Shown: positions 33,130-41,150, counted from the stretch's first letter. The stretch is DNA of 64,000 bases from Alphaproteobacteria bacterium (GCA_018399685.1 JAGYOK010000006.1:1-64000); one strand, 5' to 3'. The notes: generated by a model from the sequence alone, not told the origin. Translations and numbers: made by a program.

Positions 33130-33489
33130 GCTAAAACCTTTATAAACAAAGCGCTGATAAGCGCGGTAGCGCCCAGATCAGCCAGTGTACAACATAAGTA
33201 TGGTATGCGTAAGAAGGGATTTCACAAAAATAATAGATCCCGACCCTAATTTGGTCACAATTTTTTGTCATACTGTAAGGAGTGATACGACGGTCTCCGG
33301 GAGGTTGTTACAAATTTTATAGGTTTCAGCTTCTTCCTCATTTTTAAATCATTTGCTTACTTACGAAATTCATAACCGCTGCCTCCCTCAGGGCAGCGGT
33401 TTTTTCATGTGCTTTCACATCGTACCCGCTATGAAATTATTTTTTTAAATCACTTTATTCGCAAGGGCGCCTCTGCTAGCCTCGAATTC
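33130..33489 (+). other. Intergenic region with an orphan terminator, possible small RNA
   Basis: No ORF is supported in these 360 bp. The left part holds acnA upstream sequence. One copy of the dispersed GACCCTA motif is at 33232-33250. A strong intrinsic terminator at 33374-33406 reads on the plus strand although no gene ends before it, so a short non-coding transcript starting near 33260-33290 is possible. No known RNA family was recognised. Confidence 0.4.
33374..33406 (+). terminator. Intrinsic terminator without an upstream gene
   Basis: CCGCTGCC (33376-33383), 8-nt loop, GGCAGCGG (33392-33399), then six T. The eight-base stem is perfect. Confidence 0.85.
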
Positions 33490-33711
33490 ATGAGATTCAC
33501 TATAAAATATCTTTCTTTATTTTGTGTTTGCCTGATTTTAAGCGGGTGCGGAGCTACCGGACGCTTGCTTGGCAATATTACCATGCTGCCGATCAACGCT
33601 TCCAAAGCCGTTGTGCGCGCGGCCTCATATCAGGATGGTGCAGAAATTCCTGCTACAGATATTTCCGGCTATAACGCGATAGAGGCAATGCCTTTGCATC
33701 ATATTGACTAA
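33490..33711 (+). CDS. Small lipoprotein
   Basis: A 73-residue protein with a clear lipoprotein signal: MRFTIKYLSLFCVCLILSGC, lipobox LSGC. The mature part is about 54 residues (GATGRLLGNITMLPINASKA), Ala/Ile-rich. The ATG at 33490 is preferred; the upstream extension to 33409 would bury the signal peptide behind 27 residues. It looks like other small alphaproteobacterial lipoproteins ending soon after a short helix. Function unknown. Confidence 0.68.
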   Translation: MRFTIKYLSLFCVCLILSGCGATGRLLGNITMLPINASKAVVRAASYQDGAEIPATDISGYNAIEAMPLHHID

Positions 33712-34122
33712 AGTAAAAAAAGGGAGATCGGGGAGAAGGGAGCCTCGGCCATCCGGAGGGAGTGTATGTGGGGGAGAGACAGCCGAGGATTACTGGATTT
33801 ATATTCCTCTTTTTTTGGACTATCAACAAAAAAAGTACTTTTTGTCATATTTTTTAGCTTTTTTTTGGCACTTTTTATATAACTGTTTGAGAACAAACAA
33901 TTTTGCTTTAACCGTTAATATATATAAAAATACTTATAAGCACGAATTAATTCCTATGTTTATGGCTTTTAGGGCTTATGGGATAATAAAGGCGACAATG
34001 TAAGCTAATAATGTAGGCATAATTGTTTTTTAGCGAATCGGTTCTGATCCTAAATAGCTTCTTGTATTCAAATGCTCCTGCCCCTAAAATAGACACCAAA
34101 AGCAGGAGATGAGATTAGACAA
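33712..34122 (+). other. Gene-free 411-bp region with hairpins
   Basis: No convincing gene. CCTCGGC/GCCGAGG pair around 33745-33790. The middle is very AT-rich with long T runs. One copy of the dispersed GGTTCTGATCCTA motif is at 34036-34053. Just before the DUF3137 gene a CTCCTGC/GCAGGAG stem closes over a 20-nt loop and would cover the AGGAG ribosome binding site. Confidence 0.5.
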
Positions 34123-35259
34123 ATGAGCAAAAGAGGCAAAACAGAATTTCAGACAAAACGGCAAAACGCGCAGGAAAATAAAGAGACAACAAGCGAAGTT
34201 GACCACATCGATGAACGGCGTTTTTCAAAAGATCTGACACAGTTAATCAAAGAATCCGAGGAACTGCGCCTTGATTACATGCGCCGCCATCAAATGCGTA
34301 ACTGGGTTTCCCTGAATTTGAGCATTTTGTTTGTGCTGGCCGGAGCCGGTGTTTTCGGCTGGTACTTCATGATGGAAGCGCAAGTTGTTATGCCTTTCTT
34401 TGTTCTGATTGCTTCTTTCCTTCCTACGATCTTTCTTAATATCTGGGCGGGGGAGCCGCTCAAGGCCTATGCGCGGGTGCACAAACGCGAGTTTATGCCA
34501 AAAATGGCCAAGGCTCTTGGGGGGTTGAGCTATCATCCCTCACGCGGTGTCAGTGCAAAGATGATTAACAAGCTGGCCGTTGTTCCGGCGTATGACCGCT
34601 ATGATGCCGAAGACTGCTTTATGGGCAATTACAAGGGGATGAAGGTAATTTTATCCGAAGCGCGGCTATACACCAAAGCCCGCAAGGATGCTCCGGTATT
34701 TAACGGTTTGTTTGTGCTGCTTGAAGCTCCCGAAGATGTCTTTGAGGGGCACACTATTATCACCTCCAATGATAAAATGGTGAACGCCTATGCGTCAACG
34801 CGCTGGAAAACCATGAGTCCTGTAAATGTTATGGTCTCGGAAGCCAGTTGGGACAGGTTTAAAATCTACTCGACAAAACCGGATGCCGCTGCCCACACGG
34901 TTAATGAGCGCCTGTTAAAAGAACTGGCCGAGGCCGGAGATGTTTTTGATAAAGCTCCAATTACGGCTGTATTGTTCAAAAAGCGCTATATCTTCATGAT
35001 GATCCCGCATGATAAGGATATGTTTGAGGCCTCTGGCCTGTTTGTGCCTGTGACAACGCGGGATCAGGCTTTACGCGTTAAAAAAGAAATCGAGCAACTT
35101 TTGGAAGTCGTGGATGTATTTGATCTTTATTATTATAATGATGAAGACAAAGAATCTCCCGCTGTCGCTGCTGTGCCGCCTGTAGAAACATCGGCTGACG
35201 ATGCTGATACTGACGATGCCGATACTGATGCTGGCGATAATTCTGATAATAGGTCCTGA
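34123..35259 (+). CDS. DUF3137 family membrane protein
   Basis: A 378-residue protein with two adjacent membrane segments near residues 64-110 (LSILFVLAGAGVFGWYFMM and FFVLIASFLPTIFLNIW) and a large soluble C-terminal domain containing SYHPSRGVSAKMINK and EDCFMGNYKGMKVILSEARL. This layout fits DUF3137. The soluble part ends in an Asp-rich tail made by a near-repeat of GATGCTGATACTGAC-type units (ADDADTDDADTD). Biological role unknown. The CheZ-like gene follows on the same strand. Confidence 0.75.
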   Translation: MSKRGKTEFQTKRQNAQENKETTSEVDHIDERRFSKDLTQLIKESEELRLDYMRRHQMRNWVSLNLSILFVLAGAGVFGWYFMMEAQVVMPFFVLIASFLPTIFLNIWAGEPLKAYARVHKREFMPKMAKALGGLSYHPSRGVSAKMINKLAVVPAYDRYDAEDCFMGNYKGMKVILSEARLYTKARKDAPVFNGLFVLLEAPEDVFEGHTIITSNDKMVNAYASTRWKTMSPVNVMVSEASWDRFKIYSTKPDAAAHTVNERLLKELAEAGDVFDKAPITAVLFKKRYIFMMIPHDKDMFEASGLFVPVTTRDQALRVKKEIEQLLEVVDVFDLYYYNDEDKESPAVAAVPPVETSADDADTDDADTDAGDNSDNRS

Positions 35260-35440
35260 CCCTAGGATCCACACATACCATAGAAGGTCTGCATTAAGGT
35301 CATAAAGGCTGTTCTATTCTTATTTGCTTTTATGTAGTATTTTGTTAACGATTTTTTGGGTAAAATCTATTTGTTGGATTTTTCTTGATATCGACACCCG
35401 TGATATACACTCCAACATATTTTTTATAAGGCCAATCTAT

Positions 35441-36124
35441 ATGACTCCTGATCCTGAAAACAAGCTGACCAAAGATCAAGAAGAAGTTTACAGAACAGTT
35501 GACATTGTAAATAAACAGCTACAGACGCTGGAGGATTTTATTTCCCGCCGCTTTGATGAGCTTTCGATGGAGATTAACGCTACGTCCCAGCAATTTGATA
35601 TGGCTGAAGATGTTATTACAAAGCGCTTTTCAGAGATACTGGAAATTTTGGGGGCGATTGGCTATAGCGGGCGGAGCGGTGGTACATCGGCTAATACCGG
35701 AGTTGAGCTTGAGGCCGTGATCGAAGATACAGAGAACGCTGCGAACAACATTTTGGATGCTGCGGATCGTATTGCCGAATATGTCAGCGATGAGAAAAAC
35801 TGGGAAGATAACGAAACCCGCAATGAAATGCGTGAGCGTATCAAAAATGATGTTCAGGAAATCCTTATGGCCTGTACGTTTCAGGATCTCACGGGGCAAC
35901 GTATCCGCAACACGCTGAATAATCTGCACTCTATTGAGGAGCGTTTAAGCTCTACATTCCAGCGTCTGGGAATTGATGTTATGCCAGAGGAAGACCTTGT
36001 AAAACGCCATGTGCGCGAGGCCTCCGACCAAAGCGAGATCGATAATATGTTCGCCTCGGAGAGCAAAAAGCCGACAAGCTCCGCCCCCGTATCTCAAGAT
36101 GATGTCGACGGCATGTTTGATTAG
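35441..36124 (+). CDS. CheZ-like protein phosphatase with two FliM/CheY-binding-type peptides
   Basis: CheZ removes phosphate from CheY-P. This 227-residue protein has the diagnostic CheZ catalytic core FQDLTGQRI at residues 147-155 (D149 and Q153, in the four-residue spacing of E. coli D143/Q147) inside long helices. The C-terminus carries DQSEIDNMFA (196-205) and SQDDVDGMFD (218-227). Both resemble the [S/Q]-x-x-[I/V]-D-x-[L/M]-[L/F] peptide by which FliM and CheZ bind CheY. The ATG at 35441 gives a good start; an upstream extension would add a stray membrane segment. The other chemotaxis genes are 15 kb away. An intrinsic terminator follows. Confidence 0.78.
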   Translation: MTPDPENKLTKDQEEVYRTVDIVNKQLQTLEDFISRRFDELSMEINATSQQFDMAEDVITKRFSEILEILGAIGYSGRSGGTSANTGVELEAVIEDTENAANNILDAADRIAEYVSDEKNWEDNETRNEMRERIKNDVQEILMACTFQDLTGQRIRNTLNNLHSIEERLSSTFQRLGIDVMPEEDLVKRHVREASDQSEIDNMFASESKKPTSSAPVSQDDVDGMFD

Positions 36125-36147
36125 GGGGTAACGCCCCCCTGTTTTTT
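36124..36147 (+). terminator. Intrinsic terminator after the CheZ-like gene
   Basis: AGGGGGTAACGCCCCCCTG followed by six T. GGGGG/CCCCC stem begins at the stop codon of the gene. Confidence 0.8.
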
Positions 36148-36250
36148 GTCATCACCCGAATTTTCATTCAGAAAATTATAGCGTGATCCAGTGATGTTAG
36201 GAGTATTTGCTGGATTCCCCTAGGAGTACTGCGTAATCCGGAGAATGACA
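36147..36250. repeat. Dispersed palindromic element, diverged form
   Basis: TGTCATCACCCG at the left and GGAGAATGACA at the right, with internal GTGATCCAGTGA and CTGGATTCCCC. It follows the same TGTCAT...ATGACA layout as family A but with different inner sequence. Confidence 0.5.
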
Positions 36251-36281
36251 ATGGAGGGTATGACAGGGGTGAGCCAATAAG

Positions 36282-36665
36282 TTAGTTATGACCAGTAAGA
36301 GCTGCATTCACCATATAAGTCGAACGTTTCATACCCATTGTAGCGGCTGCCGCATCGATGGCCTCAAGCTCGCTCGCCTGCAGGGTAATGTTCACCCGCA
36401 CAGTCTTATCCTGCTCTTTGATAGAGACGATAAACGCAAATCCGTTAGTATAATCCGGTTCTTTGGCAATATCATCCAGAGCAGACGGAGCAGGGATATC
36501 CGCTCCATCCTCGCGCAATCCATCTATATGAAAGGCCAATGCCTCAGTGGCCATATCTTTGGCCTCATCAAGCGTTCTTCCTGCGGTCACGCATCCCGGA
36601 AAATCCGGAAAGCTAACCCCATAATCACTCTCACTATCTTTGTGCAAAATTGCTACATAATCCAT
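36282..36665 (-). CDS. Orphan HicB-type antitoxin
   Basis: A 127-residue HicB-like protein. Residues 1-60 form the partial RNase H-like fold with the family signature YGVSFPDFPGCVTAGRTLDEA, and residues 85-127 look like a ribbon-helix-helix DNA-binding domain (VNITLQASELEAIDAAAATM). HicB normally neutralises the mRNA interferase HicA, encoded next door. No HicA-like ORF is found in the 200 bp on either side, which are filled by palindromic repeats. It may be a remnant or a regulator with another role. Confidence 0.82.
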   Translation of the reverse strand: MDYVAILHKDSESDYGVSFPDFPGCVTAGRTLDEAKDMATEALAFHIDGLREDGADIPAPSALDDIAKEPDYTNGFAFIVSIKEQDKTVRVNITLQASELEAIDAAAATMGMKRSTYMVNAALTGHN

Positions 36666-36736
36666 CGCGTTTTCTTCCTTAATACGTTAACACGAGCGTA
36701 AGGGATGCAATTCAAAAGTGCAATCCAGAAAACGTG

Positions 36737-36815
36737 TGTCATCCCCGCTTTATGCGGGGATCTGGGAATATGGAGCGCTCGACTTTCCGGATGCCCGAAC
36801 ACGTCGGGTATGACA
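36737..36815. repeat. Dispersed palindromic element, family A
   Basis: TGTCATCCCCGC at the left, GCGGGGATCTGGGAAT in the middle, CCGGATGCCCG and GTCGGGTATGACA at the right; 79 bp. Same layout as 12985-13135 and 19069-19154. It occupies the position where a hicA would be expected. Confidence 0.75.
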
Positions 36816-36869
36816 GGGGAGATTGCCGCCTCCCCCCATTCGCGCTGTGCTTATAATATGGTTAAGGAA

Positions 36870-37421
36870 TTAGGTGTCTATAAAACGTATGTGTAGGCCG
36901 GAAGAAGGACGAGGGCACTTTTTGTCAGAAACAAAGTCTTTCCAAATACCAAAGGAGTTAAAAGTTGGCCATAGCCAATTTATCAAATGTACATGGCTTC
37001 CACATTTCCAGTTGTTGTTTTCTTTACTTACATCTCTTTGATCGAAGTAAAAAAAGTACCATCTAGAAAAATCGTTATTATAAAATAGGTGACCAGCAGA
37101 AATTTTTCTGTCTTCGAACATTTGGGTGATTTTATTAACAGATTTCTTTGTATTTGGTTTGAAACTGCCGACACCATTATTTGCTATAGCTTTATGGTCT
37201 AATTCATTTAGTCTTAGGTGTTCAGGCTCAAACGTATCATAGTGTGACATGCAGTTTATACGAGCTTTTCCATAGGTTGCAGAAAAGACAAGTTTAGAGA
37301 AGTCTCGTTTTGATATAATTGTGTCTTTGCAGTGTTTTTTTAGTTCTTTTTTACTGTCTATAAGGAAGATTCTATGAAAGTTTCTGGTTTGGTTTTCGTC
37401 GTGCATGCTATCACTCATCAC
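36870..37421 (-). CDS. Hypothetical protein, likely horizontally acquired
   Basis: A 183-residue protein, AT-rich compared with its neighbours. Recognisable pieces are FSATYGKARINCMSHYDTFE, NELDHKAIANNGVGSFKPNT and an aromatic C-terminal half (NDFSRWYFFYFDQRD, GSHVHLINWLWP). No catalytic motif or membrane segment is clear. It lies between two families of dispersed repeats, downstream of an orphan antitoxin. Base composition and surroundings suggest acquisition; function unknown. Confidence 0.6.
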   Translation of the reverse strand: MMSDSMHDENQTRNFHRIFLIDSKKELKKHCKDTIISKRDFSKLVFSATYGKARINCMSHYDTFEPEHLRLNELDHKAIANNGVGSFKPNTKKSVNKITQMFEDRKISAGHLFYNNDFSRWYFFYFDQRDVSKENNNWKCGSHVHLINWLWPTFNSFGIWKDFVSDKKCPRPSSGLHIRFIDT

Positions 37422-37435
37422 CCATTTTTTGTTTC

Positions 37436-37520
37436 GTCATTGCGAGCCTAGGCGAAGCAATCCAAAAGTGCAACGATGAATAGATTGCCGCGTCGGACGT
37501 TCGTCCTCCTCGCAATGACA
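37436..37520. repeat. Dispersed GTCATTGCGAG element, family B (full copy)
   Basis: GTCATTGCGAGCC at the left and GGCGAAGCAATCC, then GATTGCCGCGTCGGACG and CCTCCTCGCAATGACA at the right. The ends are inverted. A half copy is at 15338-15402. Such elements are common in diverse bacterial genomes. Confidence 0.75.
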
Positions 37521-37527
37521 ACTATGA

Positions 37528-39336
37528 TCAATCATCACCCATCTTCAGCGCAGCGATGAAGGCGCTTTGGGGGATGTCGACGTTCCCGTACTGGCGCATT
37601 TTGGCCTTACCTTTTTTCTGCTTTTCCAGCAGCTTTTTCTTGCGCGTAATATCCCCGCCATAGCACTTTGCCGTCACGTCTTTACGCAGAGCCGAGACAT
37701 TCTCCCGCGCGATCACCTTTCCGCCAATCGCGGCCTGAATAGCAATCTTGAACATCTGGCGCGGTATTAACGTCTTCAAACGCTCGCACATTTGCCGCCC
37801 ACGCCCTTCCGCAGTTGTGCGGTGCACAATCATCGCCAGCGCGTCCACAGGCTCCTCATTGACCCTTATTTCGAGCTTAACGAGGTCATTCTCGCCATAA
37901 CCATCCAGCTCATAGTCAAAACTCGCATATCCTTTGGACAAGCTCTTCAAGCGGTCATAAAAATCAAACACCACCTCGTTCAAAGGCAAGCGGTAAACCA
38001 GCATCGCCCGCCCGCCAACATAGGTAAGGTCTATCTGTACGCCTCTACGATCCTGACAAAGTTGCAACAAGCTGCCCAGAAATTCGTCCGGCACAAGGAT
38101 GGTGGCCTTGATCCATGGCTCTTCAATGGTTTTGATCTTGACCACATCGGGCATGTCCACAGGGTTATAAAGCTCTATATTCTCGCCATTGGTCAGGTTG
38201 ATTTTGTAAACAACGCTCGGCGCAGTGGGGATCAGATCAAGGTCAAATTCGCGCTCGAGGCGCTCTTGTATGATCTCCATATGCAAAAGGCCGAGGAACC
38301 CGCATCGAAAGCCAAGTCCCAGAGCTTGCGAGCTTTCCGCTTCGTAATGCAGGCTCGCATCATTCAGGCGGATTTTGCCCAAAGACTCACGCAGCTTTTC
38401 AAACTCGCTGGCATCAGCCGGATAAAACGAGCAAAACACCATCGGAATAGAGGGTTTAAAGCCGGGGAGCTTCACGGCGCAAGGGGTCTTGTCATCGGTG
38501 ATCGTGTCACCAACATTCGTCTCGGATATATCTTTAATCGAAGCGGTGATAAAGCCCATCTCGCCGGGGCCGAGCTCTGGCAGCTCAACCTTTTTGGGGG
38601 TAAACATACCCACATGGTCGATCTCGCGCTTGGCGCCATTGCTCATAAAACGGATCTTCTGGCCTTTTTTCAGCGTGCCGTCGATCACACGTACAAGCAC
38701 CACAACGCCAAGATAAATGTCGTACCAGCTATCCACCAGCAAAGCTTTGGTCGGCTTTGTAATATCGCCCTCTTCAGGGCAGGGCAGGCGGGTGACAATC
38801 GCCTCGAGCAATTCATCAATCCCTGCGCCGGTCTTGGCCGAAGTTAGTATAGCATCATCGGCAGGCAAGCCGATTACATCTTCTATCTGGCTTTTGGCAT
38901 TTTCGGGATCGGCCGCAGGAAGGTCGATTTTGTTAATCACCGGAACGATCTCGTGATCGTTATCCATCGCCTGATATACATTGGCCAGCGTCTGCGCCTC
39001 CACCCCTTGCGTGGAATCCACCACCAGCAGCGAGCCTTCGCATGATGCCAGCGAGCGGGAAACCTCATAGGAAAAGTCCACATGGCCGGGCGTGTCCATC
39101 AAATTAAGCTGGTACTCGATCCCGTCTTTGGCAGTATAGGCAAGGCGCACAGTCTGCGCTTTGATCGTAATGCCGCGCTCACGCTCAATATCTGTATTAT
39201 CGAGCACTTGCTCGCTCATCTCGCGCTCTTCCAGCCCGCCACAAGTCTGGATCAACCGGTCGGCAAGAGTACTCTTCCCATGATCGATATGGGCAATAAT
39301 TGCGAAATTGCGAATATGTTCAAGCTTTTGCGTCAT
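37528..39336 (-). CDS. lepA: Elongation factor 4 (back-translocating GTPase LepA)
   Basis: LepA is a ribosome-associated GTPase. The 602-residue protein starts [20 protein letters not shown] with the P-loop AHIDHGKST at residues 15-23, [12 protein letters not shown] (G3), [11 protein letters not shown] (G4) and the LepA-specific C-terminal domain around [20 protein letters not shown]. Its ATG overlaps the stop codon of a 32-residue upstream ORF whose first 16 codons resemble lepA itself (see the entry at 39333). Otherwise a normal LepA. Confidence 0.97.
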   Translation of the reverse strand: MTQKLEHIRNFAIIAHIDHGKSTLADRLIQTCGGLEEREMSEQVLDNTDIERERGITIKAQTVRLAYTAKDGIEYQLNLMDTPGHVDFSYEVSRSLASCEGSLLVVDSTQGVEAQTLANVYQAMDNDHEIVPVINKIDLPAADPENAKSQIEDVIGLPADDAILTSAKTGAGIDELLEAIVTRLPCPEEGDITKPTKALLVDSWYDIYLGVVVLVRVIDGTLKKGQKIRFMSNGAKREIDHVGMFTPKKVELPELGPGEMGFITASIKDISETNVGDTITDDKTPCAVKLPGFKPSIPMVFCSFYPADASEFEKLRESLGKIRLNDASLHYEAESSQALGLGFRCGFLGLLHMEIIQERLEREFDLDLIPTAPSVVYKINLTNGENIELYNPVDMPDVVKIKTIEEPWIKATILVPDEFLGSLLQLCQDRRGVQIDLTYVGGRAMLVYRLPLNEVVFDFYDRLKSLSKGYASFDYELDGYGENDLVKLEIRVNEEPVDALAMIVHRTTAEGRGRQMCERLKTLIPRQMFKIAIQAAIGGKVIARENVSALRKDVTAKCYGGDITRKKKLLEKQKKGKAKMRQYGNVDIPQSAFIAALKMGDD

Positions 39337-39431
39337 TTGGTCTCTTTTATTTCGCCGAACAATGCCTGCGCATTGCTTCGGTCATGGGCAATAATGGCAA
39401 AGTTTCGTATGTGCTTTAAGTCTTTTGTCAT
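39333..39431 (-). CDS. 32-residue leader ORF repeating the N-terminus of LepA
   Basis: The ORF reads [20 protein letters not shown] and ends GEIKETK. Its first 16 residues match the start of LepA ([16 protein letters not shown]) with 13 identities. The ten codons for [10 protein letters not shown] differ from those of lepA at six third positions while coding the same residues. That is more than expected for a recent copy and hints at selection on the peptide or an old duplication. The stop TGA overlaps the lepA ATG (ATGA), so translation is probably coupled. It could regulate lepA in cis, act as a decoy leader, or be a remnant of a duplication. Confidence 0.6.
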   Translation of the reverse strand: MTKDLKHIRNFAIIAHDRSNAQALFGEIKETK

Positions 39432-39554
39432 GGCAGGGAAGATACGGATTTTATTGAGATACAGCAATCAAAAAATGAACGGATAATAAGAGGGCTTTTT
39501 GTTTGCCACGAAATTGTGTAAAGATTAAGTATAAATATGTATGAGGAACAACTT

Positions 39555-39806
39555 ATGAGCACTCCAAAAAAACAAACAAAAAAGAAGCAAAAAGCGCATG
39601 AGCCGGAATTGTTTGAAAAATCCTATCTGCCATCAGAGGAAGAGGGGAAAAAGCCGCCTTATATATTCCTCGCGCTGATTGCCTTTGTTATCCTGACTTT
39701 TATATGGAAGGGGATGGCCACGAAAGATGCAGATGAGGCCGCCCGCAGTAGCGTGCCCAATATCTCTCAAAACGAGGTCGCCAAACCCGTTGATATGATG
39801 AAGTAG
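39555..39806 (+). CDS. Small single-pass membrane protein
   Basis: An 83-residue protein: a Lys-rich N-terminus (MSTPKKQTKKKQKAHEPELF), one membrane helix (YIFLALIAFVILTFIWKGM) and a short polar tail. The ATG at 39555 has AGGAAC ahead of it; an ATG six codons earlier is possible. It is divergent from lepA and convergent with the minus-strand island. Function unknown. Confidence 0.6.
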   Translation: MSTPKKQTKKKQKAHEPELFEKSYLPSEEEGKKPPYIFLALIAFVILTFIWKGMATKDADEAARSSVPNISQNEVAKPVDMMK

Positions 39807-39847
39807 AATTAGGGGGATATTTGCGCGGCAATGCTGCGCTGCGCAAA

Positions 39848-39877
39848 AAGAAAGGCAGGCGGGAGTTATCGCCTGCA
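39848..39877 (-). terminator. Minus-strand terminator of the 40-49 kb island
   Basis: On the minus strand GCAGGCG, 8-nt loop, CGCCTGC is followed by CTTTCTTTTT. It lies 50 bp downstream of the 57-residue ORF. Confidence 0.7.
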
Positions 39878-39929
39878 CTTAAATAAAATAGGAGTGTTAA
39901 TTTCTATATGGTCTAGTCGCTCTCAACCC

Positions 39930-40103
39930 TTACATTCCGAATGTATCGAATGTGTGCTGAGCATCCGGTGTAGCGACTGCTGCATCGTTGCTGGCAGCTC
40001 CACAAACAGACTCGAACAAGCTGGAAATTGGTGCAGCGCCATGCTGTGTCATTTCCATTGTGTGGCTGGCGAGCAGATTAAATGAACCCGTTAAATTTCT
40101 CAT
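39930..40103 (-). CDS. 57-residue protein, last gene of the 40-49 kb island
   Basis: A small ORF (57 codons plus stop) starting MRNLTGSFNLLASHTMEMTQ and ending HTFDTFGM. AAGGAG with 8 bp spacing (AAGGAGTGAAGACATG) is a strong ribosome binding site, and the codons avoid rare triplets, so it is probably translated. It lies 70 bp downstream of the 122-residue gene and is followed by a minus-strand terminator. Composition is Ala/Ser/Thr/His-rich with one Cys; no membrane segment. Function unknown. Confidence 0.55.
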   Translation of the reverse strand: MRNLTGSFNLLASHTMEMTQHGAAPISSLFESVCGAASNDAAVATPDAQHTFDTFGM

Positions 40104-40173
40104 GTCTTCACTCCTTATTTGTTTTTTATCTTTAAAACTAAATCCTCGCCTGCTTATACGCAGATCTCATTAT

Positions 40174-40542
40174 TTAGTCCCTGTGCAGGATAAGGGGGAT
40201 ATAGTGGCCTTCCTTGGCGTCTCCCGTTTCCTCATCTAGCAAAACTGCTAATATCTGGTGGGCATTGTGCATATGCTTCGAAACTGATTTGTCTAAAGGC
40301 ATACCAAAATCACGTACCATTCCACCGTCTAAAATAAAGTCTAACTTGTTGGTTTCTAAATCAAATTCTAACCATGACAAGTCGTTTTTAAAAACTTTAT
40401 TATGAAAGAGAATAACTCTTCCGTCATCATTTATAGCGACTTCAACCTTAAACGGACTATCATCTGTAACACCATAAACAAAGTCAGTCAGGTTCCCAAC
40501 TGGAGGCCTATGATTGTCTTGTGCTACATATTCGTTTGTCAT
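40174..40542 (-). CDS. Unknown protein, paralogue of the 160-residue island protein
   Basis: A 122-residue protein. It shares a clear pattern with the preceding gene: LEFDLETNKLDFILDG here versus LEYDPDTCRITVITND there, and LDEETGDAKEGHYIPLIL here versus RTEDGKSIDGVIVPLKI there. Both look like strand-rich, acidic domains of one fold. It is 83 bp downstream of the 160-residue gene on the same strand. No known family is recognised. Confidence 0.6.
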   Translation of the reverse strand: MTNEYVAQDNHRPPVGNLTDFVYGVTDDSPFKVEVAINDDGRVILFHNKVFKNDLSWLEFDLETNKLDFILDGGMVRDFGMPLDKSVSKHMHNAHQILAVLLDEETGDAKEGHYIPLILHRD

Positions 40543-40625
40543 CCCGTTTATTTATTCTCTATCCTTAACAATATTATATAATGTCCAGCTAAAAAAAGCC
40601 CGTTTTTTTTACACTTTTTTTTATA

Positions 40626-41108
40626 TTAATTTACGGTTTTTGTTATTTGCGGAGCCTTGATTTTCAAAGGAACAATAACGCCGTCAATCGACTTACCATC
40701 TTCAGTCCTGATAATATACAAATCCTGCTCTTTGGCAATATAGGGACGCACCAGCCATTGAATTCTTACACCTAAATCCAGACGTTGCCGGTCGTTCGTA
40801 ATCACGGTAATCCGGCATGTATCGGGGTCATATTCAAGATGATCGATTGTGCAGCCCAGCTCCGGCCCGTGGAAAATATAGTTTATGCCGTTTTTATGGT
40901 CACAAAAAATATCAAGATCATCCGGGTTTTCAAACAGCTTCGAGCGCCCGGATCCATATCCGGTGCCCCAATCATCGCCCATGCTCTTTGGTGAAGAGGG
41001 GGCGGAGCTGTTGTTTTTCTCTTTGTCTGACATCATAAGGTTTGCCATAAATGGCTCATTATTAGAGCGTTCAGGGGAAGTATATCCTGTAACACTTAAT
41101 AAAATCAT
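40626..41108 (-). CDS. Unknown protein, paralogue of the 122-residue island protein
   Basis: A 160-residue protein with a Ser/Pro/Asn-rich first third (KNNSSAPSSPKSMGDDWG) and a strand-rich domain from residue 58 to the end, paralogous to the 122-residue gene. The start at 41108 follows AAGGTTAATGTT, a good ribosome binding site; a second ATG at 41048 is possible. It lies 42 bp downstream of the 679-residue gene, so it is likely in the same operon. Function unknown. Confidence 0.6.
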   Translation of the reverse strand: MILLSVTGYTSPERSNNEPFMANLMMSDKEKNNSSAPSSPKSMGDDWGTGYGSGRSKLFENPDDLDIFCDHKNGINYIFHGPELGCTIDHLEYDPDTCRITVITNDRQRLDLGVRIQWLVRPYIAKEQDLYIIRTEDGKSIDGVIVPLKIKAPQITKTVN

Positions 41109-41150
41109 AACATTAACCTTGTTATATGGGAAGACTTGAGCGTCGATGAT

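Noticed and set aside
37792-38847. Long antisense ORF (351 codons) opposite lepA
   Set aside because: It is the mirror of a strongly conserved GTPase; its product has no coherent domain and no ribosome binding site.
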